Assembly: GCF_003634455.1 (NCBI RefSeq)
Contig: NZ_RBLC01000001.1
Span: forward strand, 1,116,001-1,180,000
Source: Flavobacterium endophyticum
GTDB taxonomy: Bacteria; Bacteroidota; Bacteroidia; Flavobacteriales; Flavobacteriaceae
Length of the DNA stretch: 64,000 nucleotides
Direction of reading: 5' to 3'
Part shown: in pieces, positions 7,926-16,800 of the stretch
Position numbering within the stretch: the stretch's first letter is position 1
Layout of the letters: every line of letters begins with the position of its first letter
Translations under genes and position numbers: made by a program
Notes under the pieces: generated by a model
The model's database searches: none
The model's input: only the letters and a program-made list of their open reading frames with translations
What the model was told of the DNA's origin: nothing

Positions 7926-8966
7926 TCAAAGCAAATCTTTTTCAATAAAATTGTGAATTACTATCGGAAATGGAAAAGAAATCATTGATTCATAAGATAT
8001 TGCATTTTCAGCCACACCTTGAATTTTCACCCTTAAAAAACGTATATACAAATGCTGATGTGATAATTTATGTAAGATACTCTCATTATTTAACGACTTT
8101 ATTGACAAGATTTCAAATTTTGAGCCATATTCCTCAGAAATCAATTTTGAAATTTCATCAAAATCTACTTCAGATTCAGTTTCGATAAGAGGAAACTCAT
8201 ATAAATTATGCCATATCCCTTTTTCGGTCCTTTTTCTTAAAAGATACTGCTCGTTATCGTCAGAAAAAACCAAATAATTAAAATAGCGATTTCTCACTTT
8301 GGTCTTCTTCAGTTTAACCGGAAGCTGGTTTACTTTATGCTTCTGCAAAGCCAAGCAGCCTGAATTCAAGACACATATTTCGCAGTCTGGATTTTTCGGA
8401 ACACATTGCAATGCACCAAATTCCATAATCGCTTGGTTAAATAGCGCCGGCTTGTCTTTTGGAATCAATGCAGCGGCCAATTCCGTAAATTCTTTTTTCG
8501 CGCCGCTGGAAGCGATATCTGTTTCAATATCAAAATATCTTGACAAGACCCTGAAAACATTACCATCAACTACAGGAACTACTTCATTATACGAAAAAGA
8601 AGCGATAGCCGCGGCCGTATACTCTCCTACTCCTTTTAACTGTAGCAAATCCTTATAGTTATCCGGAAAAATTCCGCCCAATTCAAAAGCCACATATTTT
8701 GCGGTATTATGAAGGTTTCTGGCTCTAGAATAGTAGCCTAATCCTTGCCAAAGTTTTAACACCTGCTCTTCATCAGCATTGGCCAAATCAAAAACAGTTG
8801 GAAATGAAGCGGTAAATGATAAAAAATAAGGCAAACCTTGTGCAACACGGGTCTGCTGGAGCATAATTTCCGACAGCCAAATATGATATGGATTGACCGT
8901 GTTTCGCCAAGGCAAATCACGCTTATTTTGTAAATACCATTGGATTAACGAGTTAGAAAAATTCAT
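7926..8966 (-). CDS. mutY: A/G-specific adenine glycosylase MutY
   Basis: A 346-residue base-excision repair enzyme that removes adenine mispaired with 8-oxoguanine. The sequence shows catalytic Glu33 in LSEIMLQQTRV and the helix-hairpin-helix LKGVGEYTAAAI (about 110-121). Catalytic Asp134 lies in VVDGNVFRVL. The iron-sulfur cluster Cys are at 188, 195, 198 and 204 (C-x6-C-x2-C-x5-C). The C-terminal third (from about 225) is the MutT-like 8-oxoG recognition domain. It is divergent from the HU gene and lies upstream of ssb-gldD. Confidence 0.97.
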   Translation of the reverse strand: MNFSNSLIQWYLQNKRDLPWRNTVNPYHIWLSEIMLQQTRVAQGLPYFLSFTASFPTVFDLANADEEQVLKLWQGLGYYSRARNLHNTAKYVAFELGGIFPDNYKDLLQLKGVGEYTAAAIASFSYNEVVPVVDGNVFRVLSRYFDIETDIASSGAKKEFTELAAALIPKDKPALFNQAIMEFGALQCVPKNPDCEICVLNSGCLALQKHKVNQLPVKLKKTKVRNRYFNYLVFSDDNEQYLLRKRTEKGIWHNLYEFPLIETESEVDFDEISKLISEEYGSKFEILSIKSLNNESILHKLSHQHLYIRFLRVKIQGVAENAISYESMISFPFPIVIHNFIEKDLL

Positions 8967-8983
8967 CAGATAAAATTGGTTAG

Positions 8984-8991
8984 CAAAAGTA
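8984..8991 (-). promoter_or_regulatory. probable -7 element for mutY
   Basis: Minus-strand TACTTTTG matches TAnnTTTG 17 bases ahead of the MutY start. It predicts a very short leader and lies back-to-back with the HU promoter at 9026-9057. Confidence 0.45.
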
Positions 8992-9025
8992 AAAGTTTAT
9001 GTTATTAAATTTTAATCGTTTATGG

Positions 9026-9057
9026 TTGAAATATTGTTTTTTTAATTCATATATTTG
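9026..9057 (+). promoter_or_regulatory. promoter of the HU-family gene
   Basis: TTG (9026-9028), a 21-base spacer, then TATATTTG (9050-9057). Good match to the Bacteroidota consensus. The leader is about 40 bases to the start at 9101. Confidence 0.65.
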
Positions 9058-9100
9058 CAACCTCAAAATTTTACACAATAAATTTAAAATAAGAAAGAAA

Positions 9101-9397
9101 ATGACGAAAGCAGATATCGTTGCGAAAATTTCAGAAAAATTAGGTCTTGAAAAAGGAGACGTTCAAGCAACAGTTGAGTCTTTTATGGACGAAGTAAAAA
9201 ACTCTTTGGAAACTGGTGATAATGTTTACTTAAGAGGTTTTGGTAGTTTCATCATCAAAACAAGAGCTGAAAAAACAGGTAGAAATATCTCAAAAAACAC
9301 TACAATTAAAATTCCTGCACACAATATTCCTGCATTCAAACCAGCAAAGGTTTTTGTTGAAGGAGTTAAAACGAATACTGAAGCAAAAGTAAACTAA
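9101..9397 (+). CDS. HU/IHF-family DNA-binding protein
   Basis: A 98-residue nucleoid protein starting MTKADIVAKISEKLGLEKGD. It carries the signature VYLRGFGSFIIKTRAEKTGRN and the beta-arm segment ending TIKIPAHNIPAFKPAK. The start is set at 9101, because the 34 extra residues from 8999 have no family counterpart and include promoter sequence. It should bend and compact DNA as a dimer. The next gene, the tiny basic protein at 9424, follows after 26 bases and is probably co-transcribed. Confidence 0.97.
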   Translation: MTKADIVAKISEKLGLEKGDVQATVESFMDEVKNSLETGDNVYLRGFGSFIIKTRAEKTGRNISKNTTIKIPAHNIPAFKPAKVFVEGVKTNTEAKVN

Positions 9398-9423
9398 TTT
9401 ATTAATCACTAAATTTTCAAAAT

Positions 9424-9516
9424 ATGCCAAGTGGTAAAAAGAGAAAAAGACATAAGGTAGCGACTCACAAACGTAAAAAGAGAGCGAGAGCTAACCGTCA
9501 CAAGAAGAAAAAGTAG
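9424..9516 (+). CDS. 30-residue, extremely basic protein (candidate ribosome-associated)
   Basis: ATG at 9424 to TAG at 9514-9516 gives MPSGKKRKRHKVATHKRKKR followed by ARANRHKKKK. About two thirds of the residues are Lys, Arg or His, and there is no acidic residue. The gene lies between HU and RNase G, and I recall the same tiny ORF in this place in other Bacteroidota. The composition suggests an RNA-binding, probably ribosomal, protein that threads into rRNA. Assignment to a named ribosomal protein is not possible from sequence alone. It is too short for most gene finders. Confidence 0.8.
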   Translation: MPSGKKRKRHKVATHKRKKRARANRHKKKK

Positions 9517-9601
9517 TCTGACTACTTTTTTCTTTTTTAAGAATATTTACAATAGTTCATTGAAATTTGAAAATAGACTGATTAAGAGAATAGAACAAAA
9601 A

Positions 9602-9635
9602 CAAGGGCTAAGCTTCTTAACCCTTGGTTTTTTCT
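9602..9635 (+). terminator. intrinsic terminator after the HU operon
   Basis: CAAGGG ... CCCTTG stem with an inner TAAG/CTTA extension, followed by GGTTTTTTC. It sits downstream of the tiny basic protein gene. Confidence 0.65.
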
Positions 9636-9699
9636 TCTCAAGACTATTTTCTCCGGGTACAATACCTGTTAAATAATTGTTTAATCCATCTGTAAATAA

Positions 9700-9735
9700 G
9701 ATTTTAGATTTTGGATTTTAGATTTTAGGTTTTTA
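9700..9735. repeat. GATTTTA-type 7-base repeat tract
   Basis: Low-complexity run of GATTTTA / GATTTTG heptamers ahead of the RNase G gene. Similar tracts occur at 30109-30145 and 49931-49982. Confidence 0.7.
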
Positions 9736-9793
9736 AATCTACACTCTTCTCTCTATATTCTATTTTCTGAAAAAACAGATAAAAATTTACAGT

Positions 9794-11338
9794 GTGAATA
9801 AAGAACTGATCATCCGATCTGGTTCGGAAGCCGTAGATTTTGCCTTATTAAAAGATGGAAAACTAGTTGAATTGCACAAGGAAGAAGAAAAAAGCAACTT
9901 TCAGGTCGGCGATATTTTTATTGCCAAAATCAGAAAGCCCGTTGCGGGATTAAACGCTGCTTTTGTAAATGTAGGCTTCGAAAAAGATGCCTTTTTGCAT
10001 TATCACGATTTAGGGCCAAATTTAGCTTCCCAATTGAAATTCATCAAACTTGTAAGCGCAGGTAAAATAAAAGATTTCTCCCTAAAAAGCTTTCCTTTTG
10101 AAAAAGAGATTGACAAAGATGGCGTTATCACTGATGTAATTAGTGCCAACCAGTCCATTTTAGTACAAGTCGTCAAAGAACCTATATCGACAAAAGGCCC
10201 AAGAATCAGCTCTGAGCTTTCTCTTGCCGGTCGATTTATTGTTCTCGTTCCTTTTTCTGATAGAGTTTCTATATCACAAAAAATAGAATCCAAAGAAGAA
10301 AAAGATCGTCTTAAACGCTTAGTACAATCAATCCGACCAAAAGGATTCGGTGTTATTGTGAGAACAGTAGCAGAAGGCAAAAAAGTAGCCGAACTAGACA
10401 AAGATTTGCAGAATCTGCTCAGCAGATGGACTGCAATGTGTAAAAAATTACCAACTGCTCATCATCCGTCAAAAATATTAGGAGAGCTCAACAGAGCTTC
10501 TTCAATTTTAAGAGACGTATTTAATGATACCTTTACCGGTATTCACATTGATGATGAAGAGTTGTACAACGAAACGAAGGATTATCTGCAAGAAATTGCA
10601 CCTTCAAAACAATCAATAGTGAAGTTTTATCAATCAAAAGACACGCCTATCTTCGAAAAATATAACATAGAGAGACAGATCAAGACTTCCTTCGGAAAAA
10701 CAGTATCGATGAGCAAAGGAGCTTATTTGATTATTGAGCATACTGAAGCATTGCACGTCATCGACGTCAATAGCGGAAACCGTTCAAACAAAGCTTCAAA
10801 TCAAGAAGATACTGCCTTGGAAGTAAACCTCATCGCCGCTGCAGAAGTGGCAAGACAACTCCGCCTGAGAGATATGGGCGGCATCATTGTTGTCGATTTT
10901 ATTGATATGTCCAATCCAGAAAACCGTAAAGTCCTTTACGATTTCTTGAGAGAAGAAATGAGCGATGATAAAGCCAAACACAAAATCTTGCCACCAAGCA
11001 AATTTGGATTGATCCAGATTACGCGGCAAAGAGTACGACCTGAAGTAAACATCAAGACCAGAGAAGAAGATCCCAACAATGAAAATGGGGAAATTGAAGC
11101 TCCGATTCTGATTGTCGATAAGATTTCTTCAGATGTTGAACGACTATTGAAAGCCCATAAAAAAGTAGTGCTTAATGCACATCCTTTTGTGGCAGCATAC
11201 CTTACTAAAGGTTTTCCATCATTACGTTCAAAATGGTTTTTTGAACATAAAAAATGGGTGAAAATAATACCTCGTGACGCTTACACGTTTTTAGAATACC
11301 ATTTCTATGACAAACATGGAAATGAAATTAGAGATTAA
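9794..11338 (+). CDS. rng: Rne/Rng-family ribonuclease (RNase G type)
   Basis: A 514-residue endoribonuclease starting at a GTG (9794). Residues about 36-110 form the S1 domain (VGDIFIAKIRKPVAGLNAAF). The DNase I-like catalytic part carries the two metal-binding Asp residues in LHVIDVNSGNRSNK and GGIIVVDFIDMSNPENR. A small-domain C-terminus ends in FLEYHFYDKHGNEIRD. It has no long RNase E scaffold tail, so it is RNase G-sized. It cleaves single-stranded AU-rich RNA from a 5'-monophosphate end, in rRNA maturation and mRNA decay. It shares its terminator with the converging pbpC. Confidence 0.95.
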   Translation: MNKELIIRSGSEAVDFALLKDGKLVELHKEEEKSNFQVGDIFIAKIRKPVAGLNAAFVNVGFEKDAFLHYHDLGPNLASQLKFIKLVSAGKIKDFSLKSFPFEKEIDKDGVITDVISANQSILVQVVKEPISTKGPRISSELSLAGRFIVLVPFSDRVSISQKIESKEEKDRLKRLVQSIRPKGFGVIVRTVAEGKKVAELDKDLQNLLSRWTAMCKKLPTAHHPSKILGELNRASSILRDVFNDTFTGIHIDDEELYNETKDYLQEIAPSKQSIVKFYQSKDTPIFEKYNIERQIKTSFGKTVSMSKGAYLIIEHTEALHVIDVNSGNRSNKASNQEDTALEVNLIAAAEVARQLRLRDMGGIIVVDFIDMSNPENRKVLYDFLREEMSDDKAKHKILPPSKFGLIQITRQRVRPEVNIKTREEDPNNENGEIEAPILIVDKISSDVERLLKAHKKVVLNAHPFVAAYLTKGFPSLRSKWFFEHKKWVKIIPRDAYTFLEYHFYDKHGNEIRD

Positions 11339-11341
11339 ATA

Positions 11342-11375
11342 AAAAACCGCCTTTCGTGAGATTGGCGGTTTTTTT
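11342..11375. terminator. bidirectional intrinsic terminator
   Basis: Stem AAAAACCGCC (11342-11351) / GGCGGTTTTT (11364-11373) with a 12-base loop. It ends RNase G (plus) and pbpC (minus). Confidence 0.9.
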
Positions 11376-11391
11376 GTTTCTTTTAAGTAGA

Positions 11392-13767
11392 TTATTCTTT
11401 TACAATCTCGATTCTTCTGCTGATTTCATTGCCTGATTCATCTGTCACTGTAATATAATATTTTCCTGTTTTTGCTTCTACAGACATCTCGTGAAACGTT
11501 TGCGTGGTTCCTAAAAACGTATCATTCAGATACCAGAATAGTTTTGCTCTTTCGTCGGAATGGGCCACTTTCAATACAAACGGTTGTATTTCTCCATTAA
11601 AGTTTTTGGTCAGATAGACCTTTCCGTTTTCCTTCGGATAAATAAAATCCATCGAATAAGATGATACTCCTAAGCAATCTGCTCGAAACGGTGGTAATGA
11701 AACATAATCGATATGTTTGGTCTTGTAATACAGTTCCATTACGGGAGGCAAAACAAACCAAGGCTTCGTCACCATTTTGTCTACATCCTCGCAATTGCTA
11801 TTCACCTGAAACTGTTGCGAAGCATCCAAATGTATCATTTTATGATACGGACAAACGGTAGTCTGCTTGCTTTTTAGCGGAATCGATTGTTTGATTTTTG
11901 GACAGTTTTCTCCACCTATATGGCCGCTCAATTGGCAGACTTCGGCTTCTTCCAAATCATCATACGGAGTTGCGAACCATTTTTTTCGTGGTAATAGATT
12001 AAATACGTCAAACAAAATAGGCGCCGCACTTCCAACACCTGTTAAAGAAGGTCTTCCTTCTCCAGAAGCATTTCCAACCCACACGCCTACGACATATCTC
12101 GAATTAGTGCCGATGGCCCAGCCGTCACGATTTCCGAAACTTGTACCTGTTTTCCATGCGATTTCTAGCGAAGAATCGTAGAACTTCCAAGCTTCGTCTC
12201 CTTCTGGTCTATTGACTTCTTTCATGGCATTATAAGTCAGCCAAATCGATCCTGCTCCTAAATTTTTCTTGTCATACGATTCTTTTCCGAAATCCATTTC
12301 CTTACCAAGCGTCCAATTCAATTCTGTAAATTCATTGGTACGATATTTTGCAGAATGTGTCGTAAAATAATTCATTGTAGAAGTCAGTCCTGCGTAGGTT
12401 TTTGTCAAATCCCAAAGATTGCTTTCTGCTCCGCCGAGAATCAGCGAAAGCCCGTAATGGTTCGGGTGTTTGTTAATATCCCGCAATTTAAACTGCTGCA
12501 ATTGGTCATAAAATCGATAAACGCCATGGTCTCTCAGCATCAAAACCGACGGAATATTCAGCGATCGCGACAAGGCGCGATGGGCTGGAACAGCTCCGTC
12601 ATACGTCAAGTCGAAATTTTTTGGGCTATAACCCGCAATCTGCGTCGGAATATCCGGAACCAATGTATTCGGCAATATTTCGCCAGCATCGAGCATAGAA
12701 GCGTATAAAAACGGCTTTAAGATGCTTCCCGTACTTCTTGGCGCCGTTATAATATCGACATCTTTTTGATGGTCTTTATCTGTCGGCGAATTCCCAACAT
12801 AGCTGATAATATTTCTTGTTTCTACATCTACAATAATAATCGCAAGATTGTAAATTTCTGACTGTCGGTATTGATTGTAATATTGTCCTGCGATTTGATT
12901 CACCCTATTTTGCAATGCAAATTTGACCGTTGTCTTGATTCGTTGTCCTTCTTCCTTCTTGGCAACATTCTGCAGCAAATGCGGTGCAATTTGTGGCAAA
13001 TCATAGGGTTTTTGTGGCAAGTCTTCCAATATAGAAAGCTCATAGGTCGTCTTATCAATTACTTTTTCCTCATATAGTTTTTTGAGCAGCCCATTGCGCT
13101 TATTCAAAAGCCGTTGCTGATTTTTACCAGGATAAATCAAACTTGGAGCATTTGGAAGTACCGCCAAAGTTGCGGTTTCAGCCCAAGATAATTGGTGTGG
13201 CTGTACGCCAAAATAACGCCAAGAAGCCATTTCTAAACCCACGACATTACCACCATAAGGAGCATGCGCGGCATACAATTCAATGATTTTTTCTTTAGAA
13301 TAGCGAAATTCCAAACGCGTCGCCAAAACCAATTCGATGAGTTTTTCAAAATAGCTTCGTTTTTTTCCGTCTCTGGAAAGTCGGATGACTTGTTGTGTCA
13401 GCGTACTTCCACCACGGACTACTTTTCCTGCTTCGTGATTTTGCTTTACGGCTTTTACCATCGCGACAGGATTGAATCCGGGATGCTGGTAAAAATGTTC
13501 GTCTTCAAAATAGACAATACATTTTTTGAATTTTTCAGGTATGGAATCTTGGGCTGGAAATCGCCATTGTCCGTCACGAGCTATTTTAGCACCTAAGAGC
13601 TCGCCTTCTTCGCTTTCGATAACCGTTGAATAAGGTTGCTCGAAAAGCGTTCTTGGCAGGCAGAAATAATAGGCCATTAAAAGCAATCCGAAAAAAATGG
13701 ATTTTTTCGGATTGCGTTTTATTTTATCAATAATGCGTTTCAGAAACGCTTTTATTTTACTCTTCAA
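11392..13767 (-). CDS. pbpC: penicillin-binding protein 1C
   Basis: A 791-residue bifunctional peptidoglycan synthase-like protein. One membrane anchor lies at about residues 23-40. The GT51 transglycosylase domain has Glu88 in FEDEHFYQHPGF and RGGSTLTQQ at 118-126. The transpeptidase has SxxK with Ser348 (STGSILKPF), SLN in SRSLNIPS (about 399) and KTGTSFGN (about 545). The last 90 residues form the PBP1C C-terminal domain. In E. coli pbpC pairs with the yfhM alpha-2-macroglobulin, and the same pairing appears here, with the macroglobulin gene 54 bases upstream. The protein lies in the inner membrane facing the periplasm. Confidence 0.96.
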   Translation of the reverse strand: MKSKIKAFLKRIIDKIKRNPKKSIFFGLLLMAYYFCLPRTLFEQPYSTVIESEEGELLGAKIARDGQWRFPAQDSIPEKFKKCIVYFEDEHFYQHPGFNPVAMVKAVKQNHEAGKVVRGGSTLTQQVIRLSRDGKKRSYFEKLIELVLATRLEFRYSKEKIIELYAAHAPYGGNVVGLEMASWRYFGVQPHQLSWAETATLAVLPNAPSLIYPGKNQQRLLNKRNGLLKKLYEEKVIDKTTYELSILEDLPQKPYDLPQIAPHLLQNVAKKEEGQRIKTTVKFALQNRVNQIAGQYYNQYRQSEIYNLAIIIVDVETRNIISYVGNSPTDKDHQKDVDIITAPRSTGSILKPFLYASMLDAGEILPNTLVPDIPTQIAGYSPKNFDLTYDGAVPAHRALSRSLNIPSVLMLRDHGVYRFYDQLQQFKLRDINKHPNHYGLSLILGGAESNLWDLTKTYAGLTSTMNYFTTHSAKYRTNEFTELNWTLGKEMDFGKESYDKKNLGAGSIWLTYNAMKEVNRPEGDEAWKFYDSSLEIAWKTGTSFGNRDGWAIGTNSRYVVGVWVGNASGEGRPSLTGVGSAAPILFDVFNLLPRKKWFATPYDDLEEAEVCQLSGHIGGENCPKIKQSIPLKSKQTTVCPYHKMIHLDASQQFQVNSNCEDVDKMVTKPWFVLPPVMELYYKTKHIDYVSLPPFRADCLGVSSYSMDFIYPKENGKVYLTKNFNGEIQPFVLKVAHSDERAKLFWYLNDTFLGTTQTFHEMSVEAKTGKYYITVTDESGNEISRRIEIVKE

Positions 13768-13821
13768 TTCTTACTTCATTATATAATTTCCCTTCTAAAA
13801 ATCATTTTATTGAGCGGAAAT

Positions 13822-16800
13822 TTATTTCACGACATTGACCCATTGCCCTCTCGTTCTTGCATAATAAGAGTTGTCATACATGGCTTCGCATTGTACGCCT
13901 GGAAGATAATATTTCCCGAGATATGAGGCATTCAGAAGAATCTTGAACGTTTTGGTTTCATTCGATTTCAACGTAAAATAGAAATTCGTACGGTCATCGC
14001 GAATGTCTGTATAATCCACCTTGTTGTCGGCAAAACTTCCATAATCGGTGAAACGCGTATTGACGATTTCCCAGCCTGACGGAATAATCTGCGTCAATGC
14101 AACATTCTCGACAGATTCGCCTTTGGTATTGGAAACCGTGACTTCAGCAACAAATTCAGTGCCTTGCGCCAAAGAAGCTACGTTAATTGCATTTCCTTTT
14201 CTATCGCGGAAAACAATATCGGTAGCAAGACCTCTTTGTTCGGTTTGTTCCTGTCCGATTGGAAGAATACCACTGGTAATCACTTTTACATAAAGCGTCG
14301 TGTTCTTGTTATTCTTAACCGTTACGGAATTTCCGCTGCCTGAAACCTGTAATGTTCTGTCGGCAAATGTTTTTGCGGTCTTAATAGCTTGTGATTTGCC
14401 TTTGCTTGTGAAGCTTACGTCAATACCTTTCGTTCCATTTTGCTGTGCGAATTTCGACATAGCATACAAGCAATAGGCCGTAGTCTGTGTTGACATCCAT
14501 TGGTTTGATGACATTTGTTTTGCCAATTTGTTCGCCATCGTAAATGCTTCGCCTTTTCGTCCAAGTAACAATAATGTTTCTAATGCCATCGCGCGGTTTC
14601 TTTCGCTCGAGCCATAATAATAGTAATAACCGTATTGTGTTTCTTCGTCTATGCTGCTTTGGCTTAGCAATGTCATTCCAACATTTTTCTGTCCAGCCAA
14701 TGCATAAGTAGCTGCCAGCCTTAATTTGGTTTCATTTGAAATTCCAGACGTTTCTCTCAATCGGTTCATCGAAGACAAATCTGGAGAACCTGCCAATGCC
14801 AAGGCATACAATCGATACGACTGTGGGAAATCATTGTGATACCCTTCGTTATAACGCCATTGTTTGGCTGTTTTCGACTGATAGGCAATCCATTGTTTTT
14901 TTAGATTTGCCGGAAGTGCATAGCCTTTTCTTTCGGCTTCAATCAAAAAGTGTCCCACATAAGTCGTGCTCCAATCGTCTGGCGTTTGGTTTCCTTGCCA
15001 ATACGCAAAGCCTCCATTTGCCAACTGAAATTGTGCTAATTTTTGAATTCCTGCTGTTATATTCTTTTGGATTTTGGCTTTACGTGTGGCATCAACATCG
15101 GCAATATCGGCCAAATACAATTGTGGAAAAACGCTAGACGTTGTCTGTTCCAGACATCCGTGCGGATATTGAATCAAATAATCCAGACGCTTGTTGAAAT
15201 CCATAGATGGGAATGCGGAAACTTCAAGCTTAGCTGTATTTGTTCCTGCAACTCCAAAAGCACTCCAATTGATCGTACCTGAGCTATTCGGTTCCAATAC
15301 CAATTCTTTATAGTCTTGCGTTACCGGATTTGGGTTCAAGATATCCAATTCGACATCAAAACTTGCTTTTTCTTTTCCAGAAGTGGCAACAACAGTTACT
15401 TTTCCGATACCCGTCAGATCTCCTACTTCCAAATCAAAGTAGGCTATTTTTTCATCAGGCTGCGCAAAAGACATCGCTTGTTTTGAAGCTCCGATTACAC
15501 GAAAACCGTTATTCGTTTTCAACTGCAAGGAAACATTTTTGACATGTTTTTCCATCGCAAATACCGTCACCGGCAAGGTTACTTTTTCTCCTGGAGAAAC
15601 CTTTCTTGGCAATGATGCCAAAATCATCAAAGGATTTCTGACTGGAGTTGCTTTCTCAACGCTACCATAAGCGCTGGTTTTGGCATCACCAGCTACTACC
15701 ATCGTCCTAACAGATCCGACATATTTTGGAAGGGTAATTTCATGGGCTTTTGTCTGTCCTTTAGCTAACGCAAATGGTCCGAGGTAAATCACGACTGGCT
15801 TAAATCGGTTGGCTTTTTTAGCTGCTCCACCGCCTAAATCTTCATCACCACCAATACTAAAAATCTGGTTTACTTTACCACCGTAGGCTCCAATTATATC
15901 ATCATAAATATCCCACGTTTTTACGCCCAAGGCTTCGCGAGAATAGAAACTATTCCACGCATTCGGCGTCTTGAATCGCGTCAGATCTAGCAAGCCTTCA
16001 TCGACAATCGCAATCGTATAGGTCATGGCCTTGCCGTTTTTCTCGCTTACTTTTATTGTTGTTTTCTGTTCTGGTTTTAGAACATTCGGCATGGCTATCA
16101 GCGGTTCTAGAACCGTATTTTTATCGACTACTTCTATCGGAATAATTCCGTACAAGCGAATCGGCGAATCATTTTTGGTTGAGGCATGTGGTTGCAATAA
16201 TGTGATGTGAATGTATACATTCGGAGCCATTTTAGCGGTAATCGGAATTTCCACCTGCGTTTCTCCTTTTTTAGTTTCTGCCCATAACGTTTCAACTACT
16301 TGCGAACCATTTTCAAGAGAAATCAAAGCACGGCCGCCTTCGCTTGACGGAAAGGAAACGGTTGCTTTTTCACCTACATTGTATTTTTCCTTATTCGAAG
16401 AAAAAACAAGCATTTTTGCCTCAGCCCCAGTTGAATTTCTTGTTTTTCCAGACCAGATTGGCCAGTCTATCATTACTGTTTCTCCAGCAGAATGTCCGCC
16501 GTTCGGATCTGTTACCCTAACGAGATAACGTCCCCATTCGTCTTCGTCTGTCTTGAATTGAAAACGGGCTTTTCCTAAACCGTCGGTATTTACTACTTGA
16601 GAATAAAAAGGCGTGTTGGTTGTCGAACTGCTGTAGTTTGACAAATCATCAGTAGCATCCCACCACCAGCGCCATTCTACTTTATAGACTCTTACTTCTA
16701 AATTTCTGACCGATTTCGGCCTTCCGTTTTCATCTACCGTAACCACATCAAAAGCATTGCTTTTTCCTGTTTCCAGCATGCCATATTTGTTTGGTTCTGG

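Noticed and set aside
15043-15542. Short plus-strand ORFs inside the alpha-2-macroglobulin gene
   Set aside because: They lie opposite a continuous, well-recognised 1831-residue coding frame.
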